17,734 bases of DNA from an uncultured Collinsella sp. (GCA_900553345.1 USDE01000009.1:1-17734); one strand, 5' to 3'; positions 7,602 through 14,063 are shown, numbered from the stretch's first letter. Translations and numbers: made by a program. Notes: generated by a model from the sequence alone, not told the origin.

Positions 7602-8084
7602 TTACGAGAAGAGCTTGCTCGTGTCCTCAACAGGCGTGCTCGGAACGCGCCTGATCTCCAACTCCACCCCCAATTCCTGCAGCTCTTTAAACGCAGCGAC
7701 ATCCTCGTCGTTAACTGCGACGGAGGTGGCGACTTGGCGCTTTCCTTCCGACATGTGCATGTTGCCGATGTTTACCTTCTTTATAGGCACACCGCCCTTG
7801 ACGAGCGTAAGCACGTCTTCCGGTGTTTCGGCCACGATGAAGATCTTCTGGCGCGGGCTCGCCTTGCCAATGACGTCGATGGTCTTCTGCAGAGAGAAGA
7901 AACGCGTAGCGACGCCGGCGGGAGCGGCCATCTTCATGAGGTTCTGGCGCATGGTGTTGGACGCCACGTCGTCGTTGGCGACGAGGATGAGGTTGGAGCC
8001 CAGGGTGGAGTTCCACTGGGTGGCAACCTGACCATGAACCAGTCGGTTATCGATGCGGGTAAGAAGAATGTTGGGTTCTGCCAT
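7602..8084 (-). CDS. agaV: PTS mannose-family EIIB component, GalNAc/galactosamine type
   Basis: Soluble EIIB subunit of 160 aa. It receives phosphate from EIIA and passes it to the incoming sugar. Seen: LLTRIDNRLVHGQV near the N-terminus, with His17 in the NRLVHGQV motif as the phosphorylation site; SNLILVANDDVA (30-41), typical of the family's second strand; and KKVNIGNMHMSEGKRQVA (102-119). The length is usual. The ATG at 8084 follows AAGGAA. It lies 36 bases after the YajC-like gene and 90 bases before EIIC. The gene order EIIA-YajC-EIIB-EIIC-EIID differs from the simple ABCD order only by the YajC insertion. Confidence 0.93.
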   Translation of the reverse strand: MAEPNILLTRIDNRLVHGQVATQWNSTLGSNLILVANDDVASNTMRQNLMKMAAPAGVATRFFSLQKTIDVIGKASPRQKIFIVAETPEDVLTLVKGGVPIKKVNIGNMHMSEGKRQVATSVAVNDEDVAAFKELQELGVELEIRRVPSTPVEDTSKLFS

Positions 8085-8120
8085 GTTGATCAGCTTCCTT
8101 TCGTTATTTGCTGACGACAG

Positions 8121-8402
8121 TTACTTGATCTCCTGAATCGCGTAACGCGAAACATCTACGACGGCTCCGGATCGGACTTTGATCTGGACCTTCTCGCCTT
8201 CGATGCCTTTGACGGTTCCGTAGATACCGCCGGCGAAAAGAACCTCTTGACCCGGCTTGAGCTCGGTGTGCAGCTCCTTGAAGTACTTCTGCTTCTTCTT
8301 CATGTTGATTTGCGACCAGATGGTGTAAATCAAGCCCATGATGACAAGCAGGCCTAAAAGGGCGACCGAGGAGCTCAGGACGTTGGCTCCGAAATCGGCC
8401 AT
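8121..8402 (-). CDS. YajC-like small membrane protein inside the PTS operon
   Basis: Protein of 93 aa with one membrane helix (about 10-29), a basic KKKQKYFKELHTELKPG stretch (35-51), then a small beta domain with EVLFAGGIYGTVKGIEGEKVQIKV. This is the YajC layout. YajC is known as a partner of the SecDF translocase, but YajC-like genes also sit in mannose-family PTS operons of streptococci (the hyaluronate/chondroitin operon), so the role here is probably linked to the permease. Its ATG overlaps the EIIA stop codon by one base (TAATG), a tight translational coupling. No SecD or SecF gene is nearby. The function in the PTS context is unknown to me. Confidence 0.85.
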   Translation of the reverse strand: MADFGANVLSSSVALLGLLVIMGLIYTIWSQINMKKKQKYFKELHTELKPGQEVLFAGGIYGTVKGIEGEKVQIKVRSGAVVDVSRYAIQEIK

Positions 8403-8845
8403 TAGATGCCGTCCTCGTCGCCGAAGATATCCTCTTCGTCGGAGCCGGCAACGGATGCGACCGTCTGGGCGGTGATGCCCGTCTGGCCAACGGTCACGGC
8501 CTGCTCGCCAAGCTCGGCGAGCGTGGCGTTGCCGCGGAGGAACAGAAGCTCAATAACCATGGGAAGGTTGGTGCCGGTCAGAACCTCGACGTTGTCGACA
8601 TCCTGGGCAATCATCATCGCCTGGTTGAACGGGGTGCCACCAAGCAGGTCGGTAAAGACGAGCACGCCATCGCACTCCTCGCGCATGGCGGTAATAGCGG
8701 CGCGGAGATCCTCACCGTAGGAAGCAGCCTGGTCGCCCTCAAAAGGAACGACGGTAAAAGCGGGCTGGTCGCCAGCAACCATAGCGATAGCGCTTGCGAG
8801 GCCGGGTGCGAACTGTCCATGACCGGTAAGAATAAAGCCAACCAT
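8402..8845 (-). CDS. agaF: PTS mannose-family EIIA component, GalNAc/galactosamine type
   Basis: Cytoplasmic EIIA subunit of 147 aa, first gene of the operon. It takes phosphate from HPr and hands it to EIIB. Seen: FILTGHGQFA with His9 as the phosphorylation site; VVPFEG (32-37); and VFTDLLGGTPFNQA (63-76), a strong signature of this EIIA family. The C-terminus is acidic (SDEEDIFGDEDG), which is uncommon but short. The ATG at 8845 follows GGAAGGG at a suitable distance, and that ribosome site lies in the 3' arm of a leader hairpin. The gene runs directly into the YajC-like gene by a TAATG overlap. Confidence 0.93.
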   Translation of the reverse strand: MVGFILTGHGQFAPGLASAIAMVAGDQPAFTVVPFEGDQAASYGEDLRAAITAMREECDGVLVFTDLLGGTPFNQAMMIAQDVDNVEVLTGTNLPMVIELLFLRGNATLAELGEQAVTVGQTGITAQTVASVAGSDEEDIFGDEDGI

Positions 8846-8855
8846 TCAAATTTCC

Positions 8856-8898
8856 CTTCCGAAGGTGTGTACGATCTGAGTCCGATGATTTTCGGAAG
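8856..8898 (-). promoter_or_regulatory. Leader hairpin overlapping the EIIA ribosome binding site
   Basis: On the minus strand CTTCCGAA (8898-8891) is a perfect 8-bp complement of TTCGGAAG (8863-8856), with a 27-nt loop. The downstream arm contains part of the GGAAGGG ribosome site for EIIA. A competing short pairing, CCGA with TCGG, uses the same upstream arm. This could tune translation of the PTS operon; no known riboswitch class is recognised. Confidence 0.4.
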
Positions 8899-8945
8899 CC
8901 AGCGGGCGCTCGCCCTTAAAGCTTCTTAGAAAGCGTACTTTGAAG

Positions 8946-9000
8946 ACCAGTGGTTTCTAAACTGGTAGTAACCACGTGACGTGTTGTTTTCACTATATCA
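8946..9000 (-). promoter_or_regulatory. PTS operon promoter and GntR operators
   Basis: Minus strand: an extended -10 element TGATATAGT (9000-8992) without a clear -35. Just downstream lies ACTGGTAGTAACCA (8961-8974), sharing a 13-nt core with the agaS operator. A further inverted repeat, ACCAGT (8946-8951) with ACTGGT (8961-8966), overlaps it. Repressor bound here would sit just after the transcription start, leaving a leader of about 140 nt. Confidence 0.65.
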
Positions 9001-9031
9001 CCCCAGAAGAGGTCGCTTTCGTTGATTCATA

Positions 9032-9082
9032 CGGTAAAACGTTTTTGCACCGCTCACGGTGATAAATCGACCGTTTACCGGT
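9032..9082. repeat. Cluster of CGGTRAA-type half-sites
   Basis: CGGTAAA (9032-9038), CGGTGA (9057-9062) and the reversed form in TCGACCGTTTACCGGT (9067-9082) lie within 51 bases. CGGTAAA and TTTACCG (9074-9080) form a long inverted repeat. The 16-nt element recurs with one change at 9285-9300. They look like binding sites for a regulator I cannot name. Confidence 0.45.
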
Positions 9083-9241
9083 CGTTAACACTTCTACCTG
9101 CGGTTTTGAAACCGTTCCGAAATGCTTTGGCAAAAGATCGGATCTTTTCCTGTGTCTAAACAACGCAGGGCGGCTAAAAATAGCGTGTAGAAAAATTGCA
9201 GGTCATTGTGAAGATATGTGAATTGGTCTTTTTGACTTAAT

Positions 9242-9257
9242 ACCAGTTAGAACCAGT
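9242..9257. promoter_or_regulatory. Degenerate GntR-type operator
   Basis: ACCAGTTAGAACCAGT holds two ACCAGT copies in direct orientation. On the minus strand one half matches the ACTGGT half of the operators at 4669 and 8961; the other half is in the wrong orientation. It may be a weak distant site. Confidence 0.35.
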
Positions 9258-9268
9258 TTTGAGATTAT

Positions 9269-9298
9269 CGGTGAACGGTAGTTTTCGACCGTTCACCG
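9269..9298. promoter_or_regulatory. Perfect 11-bp inverted repeat, operator-like
   Basis: CGGTGAACGGT (9269-9279) and ACCGTTCACCG (9288-9298) are exact reverse complements with an 8-nt spacer. Neither side has a T-run, so a terminator is unlikely. Its right arm lies within the copy of the repeat first seen at 9067-9082. It is probably a protein binding site upstream of the PTS promoter. Confidence 0.5.
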
Positions 9299-9304
9299 GT
9301 TACT

Positions 9305-9318
9305 TGCAATCGTTTGCA
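9305..9318. promoter_or_regulatory. LacI/cre-like palindrome
   Basis: TGCAATCGTTTGCA is a near-perfect palindrome (6 of 7 positions per half) with a central CG, the typical layout of LacI/CcpA-family operators. A second similar stretch (TCGTTTTCC) follows. No LacI-type gene is in the window. Confidence 0.4.
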
Positions 9319-9396
9319 GTCGTTTTCCCAGATGAATTAGGGAAACACAATGGAGCGCTTGCGCGGGCGCGAGGCCTACTCCAGTGGTTTCGGCAG

Positions 9397-9434
9397 CAAA
9401 AAGCCCGCTAGAACGTTGTCCGTTCTAGCGGGCT
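9397..9434 (-). terminator. Rho-independent terminator after the acidic membrane protein gene
   Basis: A perfect 14-bp stem (9402-9415 with 9421-9434) with a 5-nt loop is followed on the minus strand by five T (9402-9398). It lies 43 bases beyond the stop at 9477. Confidence 0.93.
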
Positions 9435-9476
9435 AAATCAGGCAGATCGGCTAGCGCACAGTAGTGCAGGCAAACC

Positions 9477-10571
9477 TTACGCAAACAGGCCGTAGATGCT
9501 GATGTTGGCCTTGGCATACAGGCCGTTAGCATACTCGGTCCACTTGGAGCTGGCGCTCGAAGCCTGCGAAGAGTACTGCTGGTAGGCGGTGTAATAGGCG
9601 GTCATGGCCTGCTTGTAGGTAGCGCTATCAGCCGTAAAGGCATCGTCAGCGAAGGCCTTAGCGTAGGTGCTATCGGCGTCCTTCCAGGTGCCCTTTTCGC
9701 TATCCCACTCGTCGCCGGCAAGTTTGATGATGTAATCGGCGTAGTCCTTGCTCGCGGTCTCCTCGTTGCCGTCAGCAGGCTCGGTCGGGGCGGTCGGCAT
9801 GCTTGCGGAGCTATCGCCCACCTTCTTCTTGTAGAGCTTCTGCAGCGTCGCGGACTGACGGACGATCTGCTTGGCCTGGTCCTTGGACACGCCATACTGC
9901 GTGGCCATGGTCTTGTAGTCCGAAGTGCCGATGGAATCCTCGGCGTACTTCTTCATCTCCTTAGAAGAGACGGTGATGCCCTCGTCCTCGGCAGCGTCGA
10001 GCAGGATCTTGTTGCGCACGTAGGACAGGATGACGTCGGCAGAGGGAGCGGTGTAGTTGCCATCGCCATCCTTGACGGTGTCGAGGCTGTACTGGCTCTC
10101 AATGGCCTCGCGCGCGGTGATGTCGCTCTTCTTGCCGTTGTAGCTGTAGCTTGCCACGGTCGAATCGAGCTGGTCCTCGGTGAGGGTCGCCGAGCCGACA
10201 CCCTTGCCGCCAAAACCACCATTGCCAATAAAGAAGCCAATCACGGCAGCAATCACGACTGCAACCACAAAGGCGGCAATCATCGTCTTCTTGTGCTTGG
10301 ATGCGCGGTCGTCTTCGTCGGAACCCAGGATATCGTCGTCCTCGTCCTGCTCCTCGGGCATGAGGTTCTCGTCGGCGGCGTCCGCGGCGATCTTTGCCTC
10401 CAGGCGAGCGTCCTCCTCCTCGGCCGTCGTACCGGCGGCAATATGTTCGGCAGACGTACCGGCGACCAGATCGATCTTCTCCTCCTCATCACCATCGGGG
10501 CCTTCGCCGCGCTCGATGATCTGGATGCCGTCGATCTCGTCCTTCTCGTCCTTCTTTTGAATCAGACCCAT
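9477..10571 (-). CDS. Single-pass membrane protein with acidic cytoplasmic region and SurA/PrsA-like helical ectodomain
   Basis: Protein of 364 aa, no exact family recognised. Residues 1-92 are strongly acidic and probably disordered (EEEDARLEAK, EEQDEDDDILGSDEDD). KHKK (92-95) precedes one membrane helix (about 97-116), so by the positive-inside rule the acidic part is cytoplasmic. The outer part begins with a Gly-rich linker. Residues 130-250 resemble the helical N-terminal domain of SurA/PrsA-type foldases (VILSYVRNKILLDAAEDEGITVSSKEMKKYAEDSI and following helices). No parvulin PPIase domain follows; instead there is a Thr/Pro linker (258-268) and a helical Tyr/Ser/Ala-rich C-terminus. A chaperone-like or cell-envelope role is a guess. 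The ATG at 10571 follows AAGGAG. It is a single gene with its own terminator and a stem-loop separating it from the isocitrate dehydrogenase gene. Confidence 0.75.
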   Translation of the reverse strand: MGLIQKKDEKDEIDGIQIIERGEGPDGDEEEKIDLVAGTSAEHIAAGTTAEEEDARLEAKIAADAADENLMPEEQDEDDDILGSDEDDRASKHKKTMIAAFVVAVVIAAVIGFFIGNGGFGGKGVGSATLTEDQLDSTVASYSYNGKKSDITAREAIESQYSLDTVKDGDGNYTAPSADVILSYVRNKILLDAAEDEGITVSSKEMKKYAEDSIGTSDYKTMATQYGVSKDQAKQIVRQSATLQKLYKKKVGDSSASMPTAPTEPADGNEETASKDYADYIIKLAGDEWDSEKGTWKDADSTYAKAFADDAFTADSATYKQAMTAYYTAYQQYSSQASSASSKWTEYANGLYAKANISIYGLFA

Positions 10572-10609
10572 ATCAGTTACTCCTTGTTAGGAAACATAGT
10601 CCGCAATAG

Positions 10610-10638
10610 AATACGCCCGACAAAGCGCCGGGCGTATT
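10610..10638 (-). terminator. Probable terminator after the isocitrate dehydrogenase gene
   Basis: AATACGCCCG (10610-10619) pairs perfectly with CGGGCGTATT (10629-10638), loop 9 nt. On the minus strand the following bases (CTATTGCGG) are only weakly T-rich. It probably ends the four-gene operon, though some read-through is possible. Confidence 0.6.
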
Positions 10639-10697
10639 GATTCTCAGGTTATACGCAAACACTTAAGTACTATTTAGGCGTTTGCAGTCTGCATGCC

Positions 10698-11783
10698 TTA
10701 GGCCAGGTGCGCGATAACGGCATCGGCAAAGGCCTGCGTGCCCACAGCGCCCTCAACGGAGCCGGTCTGGGCACGACGAACGTCGCCGGTAACCTGCTCA
10801 CCCTCGTCGAGCGTGGCAGAAACGGCGGCGCGAATGCGATTGGCCGCGTCGTTCTCGCCCAGGTGATCGAGCATCATAGCCGCGGACAGAATCTCGGCCG
10901 TGGGGTTAGCGATATCCTGGCCAGCGATATCGGGCGCGGAGCCGTGCGTCGCCTCGAAGATGGCGCAGTCGGCACCGATGTTGGAACCCGGAGCCATACC
11001 CAGTCCACCTACCAGACCGGCGCACAGGTCGCTCACAATGTCACCGTACAGGTTGGGCAGCACCAGGACATCGAAGTCGTTGGGGTTCTGGACCAGGCCC
11101 ATGCAGGTGGCGTCGACGATCTTGTCGTTGAACTCGATATCGAGATAGTTGGCGGCCACCTCGCGCGCAACGCGCAGGAACAGGCCATCGGTCGCCTTCA
11201 TGATGTTGGCCTTATGCACGGCCGTCACCTTTTTGCGGCCGCAGCGGCGGGCGTACTCAAAGGCGTACTCCACAATGCGGCGGCTCTTGGCGATGGAGAT
11301 GGGCTTGATCGAGATAGCGGAATCGGCGGCGAAGGCCTTCTGACCCGAGCGCTCGACAAGCTGCGAGAGCTCCTCGACCTCGGCAGCCCCCTCATCGAAC
11401 TCGATGCCGGCATAGAGGTCCTCGGTGTTCTCGCGCACGATGACCAGGTCGACGTCGCGGAAGCGCGAGCCGTCGCCCGGCTGCGACAGGCAAGGGCGCA
11501 CACAGGCGTACAGGTCAAAGTGCTTGCGCAGGGCGACGTTAACGCTGCGGAAACCCGTGCCAACCGGCGTAGTAATGGGACCCTTGATGGCAACCTTGGT
11601 CTCGGCGACCGCATCGAGCACGTGCTGGGGCAGCGGCGTGCCAAACTCGTCCATGACACCGGCACCGGCCTCCTGGACGTTCCAATTGATCTGGACACCG
11701 GCGGCCTCGACCACGCGGCGCATGGCCTGCGTAATCTCGGGACCGATACCGTCACCGGGAATCAGGACTACATCGTGCGCCAT
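10698..11783 (-). CDS. NAD-dependent isocitrate dehydrogenase (IDH/IPMDH family)
   Basis: Beta-decarboxylating dehydrogenase of 361 aa, converting isocitrate to 2-oxoglutarate in the cytoplasm. Seen: [11 protein letters not shown] (7-17); [25 protein letters not shown] (73-97) with the isocitrate-binding Ser80 and arginines; [10 protein letters not shown] (117-126); VHKANIMK (189-196) with catalytic Lys191; NLYGDIVSD (244-252) with metal-binding Asp residues; and [11 protein letters not shown] (280-290). At the cofactor-selecting position it has Asp285-Ile286 where NADP-specific E. coli Icd has Lys-Tyr, so NAD is the expected cofactor. RSVN-type substrate residues favour isocitrate over isopropylmalate, but homoisocitrate or related substrates cannot be excluded. 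The ATG at 11783 follows AGGAG, 6 bases after the previous gene's stop, so it is the last gene of an operon. Its likely role is supplying 2-oxoglutarate for glutamate synthesis. Confidence 0.88.
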   Translation of the reverse strand: MAHDVVLIPGDGIGPEITQAMRRVVEAAGVQINWNVQEAGAGVMDEFGTPLPQHVLDAVAETKVAIKGPITTPVGTGFRSVNVALRKHFDLYACVRPCLSQPGDGSRFRDVDLVIVRENTEDLYAGIEFDEGAAEVEELSQLVERSGQKAFAADSAISIKPISIAKSRRIVEYAFEYARRCGRKKVTAVHKANIMKATDGLFLRVAREVAANYLDIEFNDKIVDATCMGLVQNPNDFDVLVLPNLYGDIVSDLCAGLVGGLGMAPGSNIGADCAIFEATHGSAPDIAGQDIANPTAEILSAAMMLDHLGENDAANRIRAAVSATLDEGEQVTGDVRRAQTGSVEGAVGTQAFADAVIAHLA

Positions 11784-11789
11784 AATCTG

Positions 11790-12480
11790 TTACTCCTCGT
11801 CTTCGGCGTCGTCAGATTTTTTAACGCTAGCACGCTTCTTCTTTTTGGAGAGATCCAGGCCAAAACGTTTAACAAGCATTTCGCAAATCTCGCTCGAACG
11901 GGCCTTGAGATAGCTGCCTTTGCCGTTCTCGGCGTCGAACTTAAGGCGCAGCGCGAGCTTCTCGGCAACCTCGGCGTCAATCTCGCCCTGACCAAACTCG
12001 TACAGGCAACCGAGCATGTCGCGATACTCGAGATCACCGTGGTAGCACTGGATGGCCTCGTCCAGGATGGGCCAAGCCTCGCGCGAACGCTCGACACTCG
12101 TGGCGCCCCACACGCACAGCAGGCGGAAGGCGGCATAGCGCAGCGTGGAGGAAATCTCGTCGAACAGTGCGGTCTCGGCGCCCTCAAAGGCATCGCCCAG
12201 CTGCTCGGGGCAGGTGGTGGCGAGCGCCGTCAGGGCATCGAGAGCCTCCCAGCGGGTCTGCGCCTCGGGGCGGCTCGATCAGCGCGGGCACGCAGGGCAC
12301 GACGCGCTGCGGATCGCGCTCGGCAAGCAGGTGCAGCACGCGGGCGGCAAACTGGCGGATACGGCGCGTGGGGCAGCCGAGCTCCTGGACCAGACGGTCG
12401 ACGGCGTTCTCGTTCTCCTCTGCCAGCTGGAGCTGTGCCAGCTCCTCGTCGGTGAGCTGTTCGTCTTTGTTTTCTGCCAT
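11790..12480 (-). pseudogene. HEAT-repeat protein gene with a +1 frameshift
   Basis: Two consecutive minus-strand frames read as one protein once a single base is dropped. The N-terminal frame starts at 12480 with MAENKDEQLTDEELAQ and runs through RIRQFAARVLHLLAERDPQRVVPCVPALIE. The other frame then continues RPEAQTRWEALDALTALATTC and stays open to the stop at 11790. The switch lies near 12267-12276, where the minus strand reads GAGCCGCCCC and GAGCGCCCC would keep the frame. The whole span is 691 bases, 3x230+1, as expected for one extra base. The repaired protein would be about 229 aa with HEAT/armadillo-like helix pairs and a basic/acidic tail (KKKKRASVKKSDDAEDEE). Such repeats usually bind proteins. 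The start follows AAGAGG, and it sits inside a tight operon. A sequencing error or a true loss-of-function mutation are both possible. Confidence 0.8.
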
Positions 12481-12495
12481 AGTTACCTCTTCTTA

Positions 12496-12924
12496 CTATT
12501 TCTTAGCGTGCTTGCCAGCACCCTTGCTGTCATCGGTGACCGAGATGAGCTGTCGGTCGGCCGCGCCATTGCGACGCGCACGGCGGCGCTCCTCGGCGTC
12601 GCCCGCGTCGGCGGCGGCGCGATGGGCCTTGTTGACGTTAAAGACCTCGTCGTGCTTGCGCCACGGACCGACGGACTCGCCAAAGCTCATCTTAAGGCCG
12701 GCGATAAAGCCGCCGAGCCAGCCGATCGGCGCAAACTGCACCAGCGGGAACAGCGAGAACACCCAGGTCAGCAGGACGACTGCCACCGCACCCGCAAAGT
12801 TGGCAATCCAGTAGTCGCGCTTGGTGATCACGCGCTTTTCGCACGCCCACTGGCCGCACAAAAAACCGATGTAGATCGCAAAGAGAAAGAGCGCCAGCGC
12901 AAGCACCACGAACGTCCAGCTCAT
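12496..12924 (-). CDS. Small membrane protein with two hydrophobic segments, function unknown
   Basis: Protein of 142 aa that I do not recognise. It has two hydrophobic segments (about 3-23 and 40-60), joined by a short basic loop (CEKRVITKRDYW), then a short amphipathic part (PIGWLGGFIAGLKMSFGESVGPWRKHDEV) and a charged C-terminal tail rich in Arg, Lys and Ala (98-142). Both ends are probably in the cytoplasm. I chose the ATG at 12924, preceded by GAGGAG at 8 nt; the frame is open 12 codons further upstream but that part overlaps the end of the previous gene. The previous stop is only 5 bases away, and the HEAT-repeat gene follows 15 bases after, so it is co-transcribed with the dehydrogenases on either side. 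The operon context does not point to a clear job. Confidence 0.75.
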   Translation of the reverse strand: MSWTFVVLALALFLFAIYIGFLCGQWACEKRVITKRDYWIANFAGAVAVVLLTWVFSLFPLVQFAPIGWLGGFIAGLKMSFGESVGPWRKHDEVFNVNKAHRAAADAGDAEERRRARRNGAADRQLISVTDDSKGAGKHAKK

Positions 12925-12929
12925 GGGCG

Positions 12930-14009
12930 TTACTCCTCGTGATGGTGGCCGCAGCAGCACTCGTGGCCGTCGTCATGGCCGTGGCCGCCGCAGCACTCGT
13001 GGTCCTCGCCGTGATGGTGACCGCAACCGCACTCATGGTCGTCGCCGTGCTCGCCGCAACCGCAGCCTTCCTCGTGAGCGCCATGCTCCTCGGGACGATA
13101 CTGCGACCAGTCCAGACCGGCGGCGATGGCGTCGGCCTCCTCCTTATAGAGGACCGTGATGGCCTGGGTGCCCAGCTTGGCACCACCGATGGCGTCGAGC
13201 ATATCGTAGAGCGTAAAGGCCACGTCGGCGCCGGGCAGCGCAAGCTCGCGGTCGTCGGCATAGGCGAGCGCCAAGCGCAGGTCCTTAATGAAGTGCTCGA
13301 CCATAAAGCCGGGCTTGTAGTCGCCGTCGAGCGCCTTGGGAGCCAGGCTCTCCATGGCGCCGGACTTGCCGGTACCGCCCAGGATCATCTGACGGGTCTT
13401 CTCCAGATCGAGGCCGCTCAGCTCGGCAAATGCCATGGCGTCTGCCATGCCGGCCATGCAGGCGCCCAGCGACACCTGGTTGGCGAGCTTGGCAGCCTGG
13501 CCCTTGCCGGCGCCGTCGAAGCAGCAGATGGTTGCCGCAAAGGTGGAAAGGATGTCGCGGACCGGGGCGATGTCGTTCTCGGTAGCGCCCACGATAGCTG
13601 TGAGCGTGCCGGCGATAGCTCCCGACTCGCCGCCGGTGACGGGGCAGTCAAACGCCATGCGGCCGGAGACCTGGGCGGCCTCGGCAATGTCGCGCGCCAG
13701 CTCGGGCGAGCTCGTGGTGAGGTCGATCAGGACCGCGCCGGGCTTAGTGCACGCGAGCAGGCCGTCGCCCGCCAGGTAGAGCTCCTCGACCTCGGAGGGA
13801 TAGCCCACCATGGTAAAGACAACGTCGGCGTTCGCCGCGGCATCTGCCGGCGTATCAGCCCAGACGGCGCCGCGCTCAACGAGCGCTGCAGCCTTGGACT
13901 TGGTGCGGTTGTTGACCGTGACGGGATAGCCAGCGTCCAGAATGTGGCCGGCAATGGGGGCACCCATAATTCCGGTGCCGATAAATGCGACAGAGAGCTT
14001 GTTTGCCAT
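12930..14009 (-). CDS. 3-hydroxyisobutyrate / tartronate-semialdehyde reductase-like dehydrogenase with His/Cys-rich metal-binding tail
   Basis: Beta-hydroxyacid dehydrogenase of 359 aa. Seen: the Rossmann motif GTGIMGAPIA (11-20); NNRT (33-36), whose Arg suggests NADP; DCPVTGGESGA (121-131), the substrate loop; GAGKGQAAKLANQ (166-178) with catalytic-type Lys174 and Asn177; and FIKDLRLAL (240-248). The enzyme proper ends near 305, the usual family length. After WSQYRPEEHG comes a tail (309-359) with 14 His and 9 Cys in 51 residues, built from repeats like DDHECGCGHHH, EDHECCGG and DGHECCCGHHH. Such tails bind Ni, Zn, Cu or Co in other proteins. The dehydrogenase part could reduce 2-hydroxy-3-oxopropionate, succinate semialdehyde or related acids; the substrate is not clear. 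The ATG at 14009 follows AAAAGGAAAGG. It is the first gene of a four-gene operon. Confidence 0.88.
   Translation of the reverse strand: MANKLSVAFIGTGIMGAPIAGHILDAGYPVTVNNRTKSKAAALVERGAVWADTPADAAANADVVFTMVGYPSEVEELYLAGDGLLACTKPGAVLIDLTTSSPELARDIAEAAQVSGRMAFDCPVTGGESGAIAGTLTAIVGATENDIAPVRDILSTFAATICCFDGAGKGQAAKLANQVSLGACMAGMADAMAFAELSGLDLEKTRQMILGGTGKSGAMESLAPKALDGDYKPGFMVEHFIKDLRLALAYADDRELALPGADVAFTLYDMLDAIGGAKLGTQAITVLYKEEADAIAAGLDWSQYRPEEHGAHEEGCGCGEHGDDHECGCGHHHGEDHECCGGHGHDDGHECCCGHHHEE
12943..13060 (-). repeat. Imperfect repeats encoding the His/Cys-rich tail
   Basis: Units built around CACGAGTGCTGC/CATGAGTGCGG followed by CACCAC-type runs (minus strand) recur about four times and encode the HEC..CGHHH motifs. 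Such repeats can expand or contract by slippage, so tail length may vary between strains. Confidence 0.6.
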
Positions 14010-14034
14010 GAAACCTTTCCTTTTGGGTTGGGTG

Positions 14035-14063
14035 TTATTACCAGGTTGAATACTCGGTGCCAG
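14035..14063 (-). promoter_or_regulatory. Probable promoter of the dehydrogenase operon
   Basis: Minus strand: CTGGCA (14063-14058, 4 of 6 matches to the -35 consensus), a 17-base spacer, then TAATAA (14040-14035). It lies 26 bases before the start codon at 14009, in the 98-base gap after degV. Confidence 0.45.

Noticed and set aside
9269..9298. Terminator
   Set aside because: The stem is strong but neither strand continues into a T-run; an operator is more likely.
12255..12290. Programmed ribosomal frameshift in the HEAT gene
   Set aside because: No slippery heptamer, stop-codon pause or downstream stem is evident; a one-base insertion in a C-rich run is simpler.
10707..12455. 582-codon plus-strand open frame
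   Set aside because: It is antisense to isocitrate dehydrogenase and the HEAT gene, and is explained by codon bias on the minus strand.
12943..13060. CRISPR-like or minisatellite array
   Set aside because: The repeats are imperfect, in frame, and fully explained by the coded His/Cys motifs.
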